A DNA stretch of 64,000 nt from Paenarthrobacter sp. GOM3 (GTDB lineage Bacteria; Actinomycetota; Actinomycetes; Actinomycetales; Micrococcaceae). The notes beneath the pieces were generated by a model that saw only the letters and a program-made list of their open reading frames with translations, did not search any database and was not told where the DNA came from. Every line of letters starts with the position of its first letter. The stretch's first letter is position 1. Shown here piece by piece: positions 26,538-35,780 of this stretch. The position numbers were made by a program, and so were the translations under genes. The stretch covers positions 1,178,001 through 1,242,000 of the forward strand of contig NZ_CP136562.1 in the NCBI RefSeq assembly GCF_018215265.2, given 5' to 3'.

Positions 26538-28439
26538 ATGTTTGCTGCTGGGGATGTTTCGCGCGCGCCTTTTGAGGTTTCGCGACTTGGCTTACGACGG
26601 CGGATTGGCGTACGACGGCGGCGCCGGGCAGCGGCGGGAACTGTCGCCGTCGGACTGGCGCTGGGGTTGCTAATGGGAACCTCGGGTTCCCCGGCTGTGG
26701 CTGACGACCTCACCCGCGTTGTCCCCGTGGGCGATCGTCCCACGAGCGTCGCCGTGAATCCGGCCACCAACAAGGCGTATGTTGCCACGTTTGACGGTGT
26801 TGAGGTGGTTGACGGGGAGCTCTCCGGTGGCCTCCTGTATACGGGGGACATGCCGGTGGACGTCGCGGTGAACCCTGTGACGAACAAGGTTTTCGTCAGC
26901 GAAACCGGCGGCGCGGTGGCCGTAGTTGACGGTGCTACCCGCGCGGTGACGTCCGTTCCCGTGGGCGCAAACCCCGGCGTTCTTGCCGTGAACCCGGTGA
27001 CGAACAAGACCTACGTCGGGTGGCAGAACGGTGTCACGGTGATCGACGGTGCCACCCTGACTACCACTGCTTTGCCCGTGACCGGGGCCCAGGAGATCGC
27101 GGTGAACTCGACCACCGGTAAGGTCTACGTTTTGGGAGGGGGAGTCATCAAGGTGATTGGCGCCGGTGGTGTGGTGACGTCCACCATCAGCATCGGCGCT
27201 GGCGGCATCTTGGACCTGGCCATCAACGAAACCACGAACAAGATCTACTTCACCACCCTGGGCAAGTATGGTGCGGGGGTCCGCGTGATTGATGGCATCA
27301 CGGACACCGTCACCGACACGATTCCTACGGCGAACAACGTGGGCAAACTGGCCGTGAACCCGGTGACCAATACGGTTTACGTCGCTGGGGACAGTGAAGG
27401 CATTGACGGGTTCGTGCAGGTCATCGACCCTGCCACTAAAACCCAGGTCGCTCAGCTGCGGACCCCGACGCGCATCCGCGACATCCTGGTCAACTCTGTG
27501 AGCAACAAGGCCTACGCGCTCCTGAGTGGGAGGGGAGTCACCGTGGTGGATGGCGACAACCGCTTCTCTGCCGTCTTCTCCGGGCAGGATCCCCTGGACG
27601 CCGCGGTCAACCGAAACACCGGCAAGGTCTACGTTTCCAACAACGGAAGTGCCTCAGTGTCCGTGATTGACGGCTCTGTTGCGACGCCGCTCAGGAACGA
27701 CTTCAACGGCGACTCCTTTGCTGACGTGCTGGCGCGCGACGTGTCGGGGGCTTTGTGGCTCTACCCAGGCAACGGATCCGGCGGCTGGCTTCAGCGCGTC
27801 CAAGTGGGGCAGGGCTGGAATGTCATGACTGCCCTGGTTGCGCCGGGCGACTTCAACGGTGACGGTAACGCCGACGTGTTGGCGCGAGACGGTTCGGGAC
27901 TGCTGTGGCTCTACCCGGGCAACGGTGCCGGCGGGCTTGGAACCCGGGTACTGGTTGGCAGCGGCTGGGAAAACATGAGCGCCATAGAGCCCATCAACTT
28001 CTTCGGCGCAGGCTTTGGGGACGTCGTGGCCCGCGACCGGGGCGGCGCCTTGTGGCTGTACCGCGGCGACGGAAAGGGTGGCTGGTTGCCCAGGATGTGG
28101 GCCGATTCGGGCTGGTCGGCGTTGTCTGAAATTACTGGTGCCGACGACTTCAACGGCGACGGCGTGACCGACCTCGTGGCCCGCGACAGCGCTGGGACCT
28201 TGTGGTTGTACCCGCCCAAGGGAACCGGCGGATGGCTGCCCCGCCAAGTGACAGGCCAAGGCTGGAACACGATGAACTCACTGGTTGGCCCCGGTGATTT
28301 CGACGGCGACGGGCGGGCTGATCTGTTGGCCCGGGACTCCGGCGGTGGGCTGTGGCTGTACTCCGCCCAAGGGGGATCGGCATGGCCCACGGCGAAGCAA
28401 GTTGGGGCCGGGTGGAGTGTGATGACGGCGATTCTGTAA
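26538..28439 (+). CDS. Secreted beta-propeller (YVTN-like) plus FG-GAP repeat protein
   Basis: 633-residue exported protein. A very basic N terminus precedes a signal core VAVGLALGLLMGT and cleavage around AVA-DD. About seven YVTN-like repeats of roughly 45 residues follow (for example VAVNPVTNKVFVSE and LAVNPVTNTVYVAG). Then come five FG-GAP/VCBS-like repeats of the type DFNGDGNADVLARD...LWLYPGNG, whose DxNxDG loops resemble calcium-binding sites. Probable cell-surface adhesion or carbohydrate-binding role. The internal DNA repeats make it prone to length change. Confidence 0.85.
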   Translation: MFAAGDVSRAPFEVSRLGLRRRIGVRRRRRAAAGTVAVGLALGLLMGTSGSPAVADDLTRVVPVGDRPTSVAVNPATNKAYVATFDGVEVVDGELSGGLLYTGDMPVDVAVNPVTNKVFVSETGGAVAVVDGATRAVTSVPVGANPGVLAVNPVTNKTYVGWQNGVTVIDGATLTTTALPVTGAQEIAVNSTTGKVYVLGGGVIKVIGAGGVVTSTISIGAGGILDLAINETTNKIYFTTLGKYGAGVRVIDGITDTVTDTIPTANNVGKLAVNPVTNTVYVAGDSEGIDGFVQVIDPATKTQVAQLRTPTRIRDILVNSVSNKAYALLSGRGVTVVDGDNRFSAVFSGQDPLDAAVNRNTGKVYVSNNGSASVSVIDGSVATPLRNDFNGDSFADVLARDVSGALWLYPGNGSGGWLQRVQVGQGWNVMTALVAPGDFNGDGNADVLARDGSGLLWLYPGNGAGGLGTRVLVGSGWENMSAIEPINFFGAGFGDVVARDRGGALWLYRGDGKGGWLPRMWADSGWSALSEITGADDFNGDGVTDLVARDSAGTLWLYPPKGTGGWLPRQVTGQGWNTMNSLVGPGDFDGDGRADLLARDSGGGLWLYSAQGGSAWPTAKQVGAGWSVMTAIL

Positions 28440-28456
28440 TGCTCGCTGTATGACAA

Positions 28457-28499
28457 ATGGCGGTCAACCCTCATCACCTTAACTAGGGCTGACCGCCAT
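28457..28499. terminator. Bidirectional terminator
   Basis: 15-bp arms ATGGCGGTCAACCCT / AGGGCTGACCGCCAT with one mismatch, located between two convergent genes. Confidence 0.75.
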
Positions 28500-28521
28500 C
28501 CCCGTCGTGCGGTTAGATAAC

Positions 28522-28854
28522 TCAGTCGTTTAGCAAGGCGAGACCTGCCGGGTCTATCTCGACCATGAGGTGCATTGTCGCTTCCAGGCGGCGGTCATTA
28601 GGCGCAGTTTCAAAGTACTGCTCAAACTGGGTTCGAATCTCGTCAGCCGTCCCAGTCCAAGGTACAAAACCCGGGCCGTTCTCATAAATGCCAGGTGTGC
28701 CGAGCCCATTCTCGTACAAGGAGACTAGCTCCGTTATGGAGTCTGTCATCGGATCTCGCGATCCCAGCCTCTCTTCGATGCCGATCATGGCTGCGAATGG
28801 TACCCAGTCGTCTGTACCCAGTTTTACGAACTCAACTTGTGCTGGCGTTAACAT
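28522..28854 (-). CDS. Small acidic cytosolic protein, partner of the secreted protein upstream
   Basis: 110-residue acidic protein without signal or membrane segment: MLTPAQVEFVKLG, a middle rich in Glu and Asp, and a C terminus EIDPAGLALLND. Family not recognised. It directly follows a secreted-protein gene on the same strand (22 bases). The order of an exported small protein followed by an acidic cytosolic protein recalls toxin-immunity pairs, but nothing in the sequence proves it. ATG 28854 has AGG ten bases upstream; GTG 28869 would also be in frame. Confidence 0.5.
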   Translation of the reverse strand: MLTPAQVEFVKLGTDDWVPFAAMIGIEERLGSRDPMTDSITELVSLYENGLGTPGIYENGPGFVPWTGTADEIRTQFEQYFETAPNDRRLEATMHLMVEIDPAGLALLND

Positions 28855-28875
28855 TCTTGGACCTATCACTTGGTG

Positions 28876-29337
28876 TTATCGAGCAACGTGCACCTTATAC
28901 GTGTAGCCGTTGTTCGGATTAATGTCGATCGTGTAGCCACCCGAGAGGCTGCTGAGGCGGAAGCCCACGTAGGTTCCATCGCTTAGCCGCACGTCTCGCG
29001 GGTAGACCTGGTCGTCAACTGTGTATGCCTTTCCATCAGTGGCGATGCAGTACATTTCCCACACGTCATCGTCGGTAGGGGCCTGCCAGACGCGGCTGCT
29101 GTTTGCGGGACCGTAGCGCTGGTCCAGCGCTGACTTCATGTCCGCGAAGTTGGACCATGCAAAGTACCCGGATGCGCAAAATCTTCCGCTGGTTTTCGGG
29201 GTGGGAGCGGGTACGCCGGATTGCACAGTTCCGGAGGGTACGAGTGAGTGCTGACTTGCATGAGCCGCCGGGAGGGATGCGCTGAGCGCCAATGCGCAAA
29301 CGGACAGGGTCAGGAGTGCTTTTCGAATCAGTTGCAT
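28876..29337 (-). CDS. Small secreted protein of unknown family
   Basis: 153-residue precursor with a clear signal peptide (MQLIRKALLTLSVCALALSA, cleavage near AHA-SQHS). The mature part has two cysteines (FCASGYFAW and EMYCIATDG) that could form one disulfide, and a C-terminal beta-rich stretch with YTIDINPNNGYTYKVHVAR. GGAAGGAA precedes the ATG at 29337. Not assigned to a family. Confidence 0.65.
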   Translation of the reverse strand: MQLIRKALLTLSVCALALSASLPAAHASQHSLVPSGTVQSGVPAPTPKTSGRFCASGYFAWSNFADMKSALDQRYGPANSSRVWQAPTDDDVWEMYCIATDGKAYTVDDQVYPRDVRLSDGTYVGFRLSSLSGGYTIDINPNNGYTYKVHVAR

Positions 29338-29711
29338 TTGCTATTCCTTCCGTGCTGGCAACACGTGTCGTCGGGATTTTCGAGAATTGATTGTTGCTGG
29401 ATGGATGAGCCACCCTTCGACGCTAGACAGAGTCGCAAACGGATAGATAGTCGACTGCCGTTTTTGTTACAGGACTGTCATGCTAGTTGACAGACGACGT
29501 TGTCGTCCGCGGTGGGACATCTGATGGCAACGGCCAGATGAGTGGTTGCCTCCTCCCGGGAGGCTGCGACTTAGCCAGAACGGGCGGGGCATGGGTCCCG
29601 CCGACCGTGGCCACTCTCTTCGTAGAGTGGCCACGTTTTACTTTGTGGATGTTCCGGAGAGTCGCGCGTCCGAGCCCCGTTCGGGCTGCCGGCGCCTGAA
29701 TGCCAACTAGT
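29338..29711. other. Intergenic region with a strong hairpin
   Basis: No gene seen. It holds the promoter side of the secreted-protein gene. The hairpin GTGGCCACTCT / AGAGTGGCCAC at 29608-29636 is followed by GTTTTACTTT and looks like a terminator. Confidence 0.5.
29608..29636 (+). terminator. Rho-independent terminator-like hairpin
   Basis: 11-bp perfect stem with a 7-base loop and a T-rich 3-prime flank. No plus-strand gene lies just before it; it may be a relic or end a small RNA. Confidence 0.55.
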
Positions 29712-30146
29712 TCAGCCGCTAGTCACGTTCCCGCCCCGCGCCCGCTTCAAATCCTTCCGCAGCCCTTTGTTGTCCGCCCGCAACTCCCGGTTGTCCTGCG
29801 TGAGGCCATGGTTGTCCTCCGTCAGCCCTCGGTTCGCCGCTTCCAACTCCAGCACGAGCTTCACTCCAGCCAGGTTCAGCCCTTCATCCAGGAGCGCCCC
29901 GATCCGACGCAACGTGGTGAGGTCGTCCTCGCTGTATCGACGTGTGCCGCCGTCCGTGCGGCCTGGGGTGAGCAGGCCCTTGCGTTCATATTGGCGGATG
30001 TTCTGCTGGCCCGTGCCAACGAGCTCCGCCGCGACGGAGATCGCGTAGACCCCGCGGGCGTCCCGGCCACCATCAGAGCCGACGGCCGAAGCGGGGGTGC
30101 CCAATCCGCCGTCGTGCCCTCCAGCGGAACTGTCCAAAGCAGCCAT
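29712..30146 (-). CDS. MerR-family, HspR-like heat shock repressor
   Basis: 144-residue DNA-binding repressor. The HspR-like core is VYAISVAAELVGTGQQNIRQYERKGLLTPGRTDGGTRRYSEDD, a winged helix at about residues 33-75, followed by LNLAGVKLVLELE and then a coiled coil with heptad-like repeats (TEDNHGLTQDNRELRADNKGL). Divergent from the Hsp20 gene with 142 bases between, so it probably represses it. ATG 30146 sits behind GGAGAGG. No canonical HspR inverted repeat (CTTGAGT-N7-ACTCAAG) was found. Confidence 0.8.
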   Translation of the reverse strand: MAALDSSAGGHDGGLGTPASAVGSDGGRDARGVYAISVAAELVGTGQQNIRQYERKGLLTPGRTDGGTRRYSEDDLTTLRRIGALLDEGLNLAGVKLVLELEAANRGLTEDNHGLTQDNRELRADNKGLRKDLKRARGGNVTSG

Positions 30147-30288
30147 CCGAAACCTCTCCAAAAATCTTTCAAAACCTACTTGCACCACTCTCTCACCGGT
30201 GCTATAAAAAATCTATACCAGCCACCACAGATCAGGAAGGCTGGCGCAACAGAAGAGTCAGCATCAAGATCTAAGGAGTGAGAACAAA
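30147..30288. promoter_or_regulatory. Divergent promoter of regulator and hsp20
   Basis: Contains a TATAAA box near 30201 and two inverted repeats, GCACC-N11-GGTGC around 30183-30203 and CCAGCC/GGCTGG around 30219-30245. Either is a candidate operator of the divergent MerR-type regulator. Confidence 0.4.
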
Positions 30289-30711
30289 ATGCTGATGCGC
30301 ACAGACCCGTTCCGCGAATTCGATAGGCTCGCCCAACAGGTTTTTGGCACAACAGCACGCCCCGCCGGCATGCCGATGGACGCCTGGCAGGACGGCGAAG
30401 AGTTTGTGGTCGCTTTCGACCTGCCCGGTGTGAGCCCTGATTCGGTGGACCTCGACGTCGAGCGCAACGTCCTGACCGTCAAGGCAGAACGGAAGTCGCC
30501 AGCGGGCGAGAACACCGAACTGATCGCGGCCGAACGCCCCCAGGGTGTCTTCAGCCGCCAGCTGATCCTGGGCGACACCTTGGACACCGACGGCGTCAAG
30601 GCCAGCTACGACGCAGGTGTGCTGACACTCCGCATCCCCGTCGCCGAGAAGGCCAAGCCCCGGCGAATCGAAATCACGTCCAACGAGCAACGACAGGAAA
30701 TCAACGCATAA
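30289..30711 (+). CDS. hsp20: Small heat shock protein, Hsp20/alpha-crystallin family
   Basis: 140-residue ATP-independent holdase chaperone. It opens [20 protein letters not shown], the usual actinobacterial Hsp18/20 start. The alpha-crystallin domain spans about residues 32-125 with [22 protein letters not shown], and [12 protein letters not shown] ends the domain (the GVLT variant). AAGGAG precedes the start. It heads a stress cluster with a J-domain protein and is divergent from an HspR-like gene. Confidence 0.93.
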   Translation: MLMRTDPFREFDRLAQQVFGTTARPAGMPMDAWQDGEEFVVAFDLPGVSPDSVDLDVERNVLTVKAERKSPAGENTELIAAERPQGVFSRQLILGDTLDTDGVKASYDAGVLTLRIPVAEKAKPRRIEITSNEQRQEINA

Positions 30712-30719
30712 TCCGCCCT

Positions 30720-30758
30720 CTCCGCTGAGGGTTCGCCCGGGGGTGGCTCTCAGCGGAG
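30720..30758 (+). terminator. Terminator-like hairpin after hsp20
   Basis: 10-bp stem CTCCGCTGAG / CTCAGCGGAG with a GC-rich loop and no T-run. Confidence 0.55.
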
Positions 30759-30937
30759 TGCAGGACGGGAGCTTCGGATCGGCCGCAGCATCGGAAAATG
30801 GGCGCAGGCTTCGTGCCACGCCACAGCGCTTGTCGCGCAGAGGAAAACGCGGCCCCTGACGTCGCCTCCCGATCGGATGGCCCTCGGCTTCGGCCGGGGG
30901 CCATCTCCCATCCACCGCATCCCACCCGGAACCAGCA

Positions 30938-31339
30938 GTGAACACCCAGCCAGACCACTACGCCACCCTGCACGTGACGCCCGATGCCACCCAGCGCGAG
31001 ATCGCACGCGCCTACCGCTCGCTGCTGCGCACCCTTCACCCGGACACGCGCCAAGCAGCCGACGACGGCGGCACCCCCTCAGCGGGCGACGTCCAGGAAC
31101 TGCACGCCATCATGCAGGCGTACGTCGTTTTGTCGGACCCAGGAAAGCGGGCGGCTTACGACCGTGAGCGCCGGTCCAGTGCTCCATCCGGTGATCGTGG
31201 GACGCCTGTGAAGGTCCGTGTCCATCGATCGCCGGAAGGTACCCCCGGTCCTACCTCGGAGCAGGGGCCGCTGTCGTTTGGCCCGGCCCGATGGGAGCCC
31301 CTGCCCCGAAGTACCCGACTTCCAAGGAGACATTCATGA
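30938..31339 (+). CDS. J-domain (DnaJ N-terminal) protein
   Basis: 133-residue protein with an N-terminal J domain (about residues 6-70): DHYATLHVTPDATQREIARAYRSLL, the HPD motif in LHPDTR, then a longer than usual insertion before AYVVLSDPGKRAAYDRER. It lacks the Gly/Phe, zinc and C-terminal DnaJ regions, so it is a type III J protein that would stimulate DnaK. The tail is Pro/Arg-rich and disordered. GTG 30938 is used. Its stop overlaps the next gene by ATGA. Confidence 0.85.
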   Translation: MNTQPDHYATLHVTPDATQREIARAYRSLLRTLHPDTRQAADDGGTPSAGDVQELHAIMQAYVVLSDPGKRAAYDRERRSSAPSGDRGTPVKVRVHRSPEGTPGPTSEQGPLSFGPARWEPLPRSTRLPRRHS

Positions 31340-31713
31340 GCGCATGGCGTCCCTACGACGGCCACATCATTCCAGCGTTCTACGAACGGTTCGAGAAGCG
31401 CTGGGGAAGGGGGACTGCGCCGTTCCTAGACCCTGAAGTGCTGGAGCAACCGATGCCTCGCGCCCAGTGGATCAACCCGGATACGGGCGCCGCGGTGGCC
31501 GTGGTGCCCATCTGGACCGACGACCCGGAACACCGTTCCTTCGGCGTCTTCTATCTGCCGCCGGCCGGGGACATCTGGATGCTCCGCCCAGGGCCCACCA
31601 CCTTCATTGAGCCAAGTGCCGGCGGATCGCAGGAGCAGGTATCACTCCGGAACGACGCCTTCAAGAAGGCCGTGAACCACGCCAAGGAGTTCATCTACGG
31701 GCCGCAGTTGTGA
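31336..31713 (+). CDS. Conserved hypothetical protein downstream of the J-domain gene
   Basis: 125-residue soluble protein. It starts MSAWRPYDGHIIPAFYERFEKRWG at ATG 31336 with AAGGAG seven bases upstream. No catalytic motif seen; Trp and Pro rich (PIWTDDPEH, GVFYLPPAGDIWML). Overlap with the J-domain gene suggests a linked stress role. Family not recognised. Confidence 0.65.
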   Translation: MSAWRPYDGHIIPAFYERFEKRWGRGTAPFLDPEVLEQPMPRAQWINPDTGAAVAVVPIWTDDPEHRSFGVFYLPPAGDIWMLRPGPTTFIEPSAGGSQEQVSLRNDAFKKAVNHAKEFIYGPQL

Positions 31714-31733
31714 AGGCGTGCCTCGCGAGGCGG

Positions 31734-31976
31734 CTACCCCTTACCCTGGAGGACGTCCGGCAGCTCGTCGACGTACACGGATTGCGGAGGCTCGAAGTAG
31801 ATCACCAGTACCTTCTCCCCGACGGGGAAAACGCTCGTCTTATCAAACGGGTAGGCGAAGAACGCACTGGTGCCGCCGTGGAAAGGAAGCATGACTTCAC
31901 CGATGGTCCCGGGCGCGACCGTGCCCGTGACCCGGCCGATCTTTCCGGTGAGGCTACGATCCACCTCTCTATGCAT
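31734..31976 (-). CDS. NfeD-like OB-fold partner of flotillin
   Basis: 80-residue protein with an OB-fold-like pattern as in NfeD C-terminal domains: LTGKIGRVTGTVAPGTIGEVML, then PVGEKVLVIYFEPPQSVYVDEL. NfeD-type proteins pair with stomatin/flotillin proteins. Here its ATG overlaps the reconstructed flotillin stop (ATGCATAG), supporting both the pairing and the frameshift call. Lacks the membrane helices of full NfeD. Confidence 0.65.
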   Translation of the reverse strand: MHREVDRSLTGKIGRVTGTVAPGTIGEVMLPFHGGTSAFFAYPFDKTSVFPVGEKVLVIYFEPPQSVYVDELPDVLQGKG

Positions 31977-33445
31977 CTGGGTCCTTGGCGGAGGGAGCTG
32001 GCGCCGGCGGAGCTTTCACGGGAGCTGGACGGGGAGCAGCAGCGGGCGTCTTTGCCCCGCAACGCCGAGGCCAGCGACGGCAGGAAGTTCCCCACCTGGG
32101 ACAGGATGCCACCCACCATGCTGTTCAGCCCCTCGCCACCATTGAGTACAGTCAGCTGCCCAATTCGTGAGAACGGCTCCGCGGCTGCCGACACAATAGC
32201 CGGCATGTTCTCAGCGATCTGCTGAGAAATGACGGCGTCCTGGTTGGTCTCCAGCGCTTCACCGCGGGCCTTGATGCCCTCAGCTTCAGCCAACGCCTTG
32301 GCTTTCACGGCGGAGGCAGCCGCATTGCCGCGTGCCGTCGTCGCCGCTGCTTCGGCTTCACCCGTGACCCGTGTTGCGCCGGCCATGGCTGCCGCCGCTC
32401 CCGCGTTGGCCTGCGCTTCGAGCTCCACTCGGCGGGCATTGGCTTGGGCCTCGAGCTCAGTGCGCTTAGCCAATGCTTCCGCGGCGCTGATGTCAGCCGC
32501 CTTCTTGGCCTCTGCGTCGGTGCGTTGGGCGTAGGCCCGGGCGTCGGCGGGCTTACGGATGGTGGTCTGAAGTTTTTGCTCTTCGCGGTCGGCCTCAAGC
32601 TTGGCGACTTCGGTCTCCTGGACCACCACTTGCTGCCGGGCGGTAGCGTCGGCCAGCGGCCCTGCTTGCGCGGCCTGGGCACGGGCTTGCTCCGCGTTCG
32701 CCTGGGCTGCGGATTGCTTGATGGCGGAAAGGCTCTGCGCATCAGCGATCAGGGCCGCCGCTTCTGCTTCCTTCTCTGCCGCTTCCCGGTTGCTGGTGGC
32801 CTCGGCAATACGGGCCTCCATCTTGACCTGCGCAATGTGCGGCTTGGCCAGGTTCTGGATGTAGCCGGTGGGATCCTGCAAGTCCTTGATCTGCAGTGAA
32901 TCGACCACCAGGCCCAGCTTCTCCATCTCGACCCCGCTGGCACTGCGGACCAAAGAGGCGAGCTTGTCGCGCTCGCGGATGATTTCCTCCACGGTCATGC
33001 TGCCGATGATTGAGCGCAGGTGCCCCTCGAACACGTTGTAGACCTGGCTCTCCATCTTGGGCTGCTGGCCCAGGAACCGCCGGGCCGCGTTGGCGATGAA
33101 GGGGGGAGCGTCGCCGATCTTGTAGATCACCACTCCGTCCACGATCACTTGGATCCCCTGCGAAGTCACGCAGGAGACCTTGAGCTCAGTTTCGTTCAGG
33201 GTCAGAGCTAAGCTGCGAACCGTCTGCAGTCCCGGGACCACCAATGCGCCCTTGCCAGTGACGATCTTGAAGTCCATGCCGTCGGTATTTTCGAGGGTTC
33301 CGCGCGTCAGCCCCGAGATAATGAGGGCCTCGTTCGGTTCCGCCACCTTCCACATCGCCTTGGTGGCCAGCCAAATGAAGCCGATCACGAGCACCACGCC
33401 CAGAATGATGGCGATCAGGGGAAAGAAAGCTGCGAGGTCGTCCAT
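31969..33445 (-). CDS. Flotillin-like SPFH-domain membrane scaffold protein, frameshifted at the 3-prime end
   Basis: Scaffold of functional membrane microdomains. One N-terminal helix (LIAIILGVVLVIGFIWLA), an SPFH domain to about residue 190 (ALIISGLTRGT, RRFLGQQ), then a long Glu/Ala-rich coiled coil (EAEAAALIADAQSL and many similar) and the C-terminal QIAENMPAIVSAAAEP region. ATG 33445. After SALRG near 32055 the open frame turns Cys/Ser/Arg-rich and runs to 31802, through most of the next gene. Removing one G from a GGGG run instead gives a Pro/Ala-rich tail ending in TAG at 31969-31971. The coordinates given use that corrected stop. Confidence 0.85.
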
Positions 33446-33956
33446 TGACCTTGTCCCTTCAGACGGTGTGAGCGACACACTTTGGTTGACCCCCAATAGG
33501 CCAAATGGTTGCTCGTGTACACAGTCTCGTTGCGCTGGAGCAGGGAAGTCCAGCACATTTGTGCGTCATTTGTGTGGCTACTTGGTGAGCCCAAAGGGGC
33601 GACGCGTCGCCCCGCGGCGAAGCGGCGAGACGCCGCCCCTCAACGAAGCGGCGGGGGCCAGGAAGGGAGGGGCAGGGAAAAAGAAGGCTGGTGCAGCCTG
33701 GGAAAAGAATCCGAAGGTGGCTGCACCAGCTGCTAGTACGACTTTCCGTTTAGAAGTTGTGACACCTATCCATTGGCCGCTCCTAGTTCCCGGCTTCGAT
33801 TGTTTCCGGGTCTTTCAACATCAGTTGGGGGCGGTCATCTGCCCCGGGAGAACACCTCCCATCTTACGGCGGCCCACGGGAAAAAGCGCAGGAATTCGCG
33901 GTATTTCGGGGGAGTCTGACGGGCGAGTGCTGCCCACCATGGCACGATAGATCACG
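33446..33956. other. Intergenic region with a 12-bp inverted repeat
   Basis: About 510 bases without a convincing gene. GCTGGTGCAGCC at 33688-33699 and GGCTGCACCAGC at 33720-33731 are perfect inverted repeats. Upstream of them is a CG-rich stretch (about 33600-33660) with several short GGCGA/TCGCC pairings. It should carry the flotillin promoter on one side and that of the PerM-like gene on the other. Confidence 0.45.
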
Positions 33957-35288
33957 ATGAAACTGCGCGCTGATCAGACCGGAAACCGTGGCCTCCCAAT
34001 GCCCCTTTGGCTGCAGGGCGGTTTGGAAGCGGCTCAGTCGGCGTTCATTTCGGCCATTGTTGTGGTGTTGCCGCTGGTGGGGGTGTGGGCGACTGACGGT
34101 TTTCAGGACCGGAACGTCGACTCCCTGGCCCGTCTGGCCGGCCAAGCCTGGCTGCTGATCCACGGTGTGCCCCTGGAACTCGCGCATGTGGGCATGGGAA
34201 CGGCGGCGCAACCGGGATCGGGCCTGTTGTCCCTGCACCCGCTGGGTCTGACGCTCATCCCGTTCCTGCTGGCCTGGCGTGCGGGCCGTCGGCTTGCCCG
34301 TGCCTCGTACACGGACCAGCTGTGGCAGGCGTTCATGGGCGCGTTCGTGGTGTACGCCGCGTTCGGGACGGCCACCGGGTTCGTGTGCCGTACACCGGAA
34401 GTGGTTATCAACCTCTGGTACGCCATGATGATCCCGCTGATTTCCTTTGCTCTGGGCATGATCGTCGGTGCCCGCCGCGAGGCCGGTTCCTGGAGCCGGC
34501 TCATTGGCGTCGACGCCGTCGCGTGGCTCTCGAAGACCAGCCAGCATTCACGGTGGGCAGGCTCCTATGTGGGCTCCGCGTTGAAGGCCGGCTTTGTGGC
34601 GATCATGGCCGCCGTGGGCCTGTCGGCGGTGCTGCTCGCCGTCACCATCGTGTGGCATTGGACGGACATTATTGCCGTCTACGAGGGCATCCAGGCCGGT
34701 GCACTGGGCGGTGCCGTACTGACGATCGCGCAGCTCGGCTTCCTGCCAAACCTCGTCATCTTTACGCTGTCCTGGTCCTCCGGCGCGGGCTTCTCCCTGG
34801 GGGTCGGCTCCACGGCAGGTCCACTGGGCACCGTGGTTGGACCGCTCCCCGCCGTCCCCATTTTGGGAGGGCTCCCGGCCGGACAGCTCGACTTCGGTTC
34901 AACCGCCCTGGCGCTGCCGGTGGTCGCCGGAATATTGGCAGGCTGGTGGTTCCTGCGCGAAGGCGAAAACCACTTCGACGAATGGCTCTCCATTAAGATC
35001 AAAACCCGTTGGTTCACTGCGGCGGCATCAACGCTGTTCCTCGGCGCGTTCATCGGCGCTGTTGCAGGGCTGCTGGGCGGGGCCATGGCCTGGATCGCCC
35101 GCGGTTCCGCGGGCATCGGCCGGCTCACGGAAATCGGACCCCACCCGCTGTGGACGGCAGTCTGGCTGGCCGCCGAAGTGGGGATCGGCGTCGTGATTGG
35201 TTACGCAGTGGGGCCCTGGCTGGAACGCCGCCAGAAGCTGCGCGAGGCGAACCTCGACGAAGCAGCGTACGACGACGAACACGCCTGA
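33957..35288 (+). CDS. perM: DUF6350 / PerM-like integral membrane protein
   Basis: 443-residue membrane protein with about 10-11 hydrophobic helices and a charged C-terminal tail (EANLDEAAYDDEHA). It has the size and topology of actinobacterial DUF6350 proteins such as mycobacterial PerM, a cell-division-associated protein encoded just upstream of purN and purH. The same position here, with purN downstream, is the main argument. Starts at ATG 33957; a function in division is by family analogy. Confidence 0.72.
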   Translation: MKLRADQTGNRGLPMPLWLQGGLEAAQSAFISAIVVVLPLVGVWATDGFQDRNVDSLARLAGQAWLLIHGVPLELAHVGMGTAAQPGSGLLSLHPLGLTLIPFLLAWRAGRRLARASYTDQLWQAFMGAFVVYAAFGTATGFVCRTPEVVINLWYAMMIPLISFALGMIVGARREAGSWSRLIGVDAVAWLSKTSQHSRWAGSYVGSALKAGFVAIMAAVGLSAVLLAVTIVWHWTDIIAVYEGIQAGALGGAVLTIAQLGFLPNLVIFTLSWSSGAGFSLGVGSTAGPLGTVVGPLPAVPILGGLPAGQLDFGSTALALPVVAGILAGWWFLREGENHFDEWLSIKIKTRWFTAAASTLFLGAFIGAVAGLLGGAMAWIARGSAGIGRLTEIGPHPLWTAVWLAAEVGIGVVIGYAVGPWLERRQKLREANLDEAAYDDEHA

Positions 35289-35319
35289 GCGGGTCAGCGG
35301 CCGCTTAAGCGGACGCCGG

Positions 35320-35742
35320 TCAGCGCATCGGCCCCGGCATGGACTTTTCCAACTGGGTCAGGCACTGCGTCTTCGCGGATTCCGTGAGGGCACTACGAGA
35401 ACAATCCTGGTACGTGCTGACCTGGTTGAAGAAGAGCACCGACGTCAGGATGAGCAGGCACATCACGGCGGTGACGATCAGGCCTGAGATGGTCCCGAAC
35501 AGGATGAGGCGGGGCTGCTTGAACTTCACTGTCCGCACCAGCACCACCACGCCCAACACCCCGGCGGCGAGGGTGAGGATGGCGCTCAGCCAGACGTAAT
35601 CCACGTTCAGGGAGAACACGAAGAACGCGCCAAGGGCCGTCAAAAGGAACGCGCGGAACAGGATCTGGGTCACGCCGAGCGCGGACTTTTCGGCCTCGGA
35701 GCGGGATTGCTGGCTCGGCTTGGGACCGACGTCGGGATTCAT
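35320..35742 (-). CDS. Small membrane protein with three helices
   Basis: 140-residue protein: a polar N terminus rich in Gln, Ser and Lys, then hydrophobic helices at about 38-58, 62-80 and 88-112, and a cysteine-containing extracytoplasmic tail (DCSRSALTESAKTQCLTQLEKS) whose two Cys could pair. Conserved in position beside purN in Arthrobacter-type genomes as far as I recall; no function known. ATG 35742 preferred over the longer 35769 start. Confidence 0.65.
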   Translation of the reverse strand: MNPDVGPKPSQQSRSEAEKSALGVTQILFRAFLLTALGAFFVFSLNVDYVWLSAILTLAAGVLGVVVLVRTVKFKQPRLILFGTISGLIVTAVMCLLILTSVLFFNQVSTYQDCSRSALTESAKTQCLTQLEKSMPGPMR

Positions 35743-35780
35743 GTTTTCCAGCCTACGCGAGCCGCCCATAAGCTAGTGCA

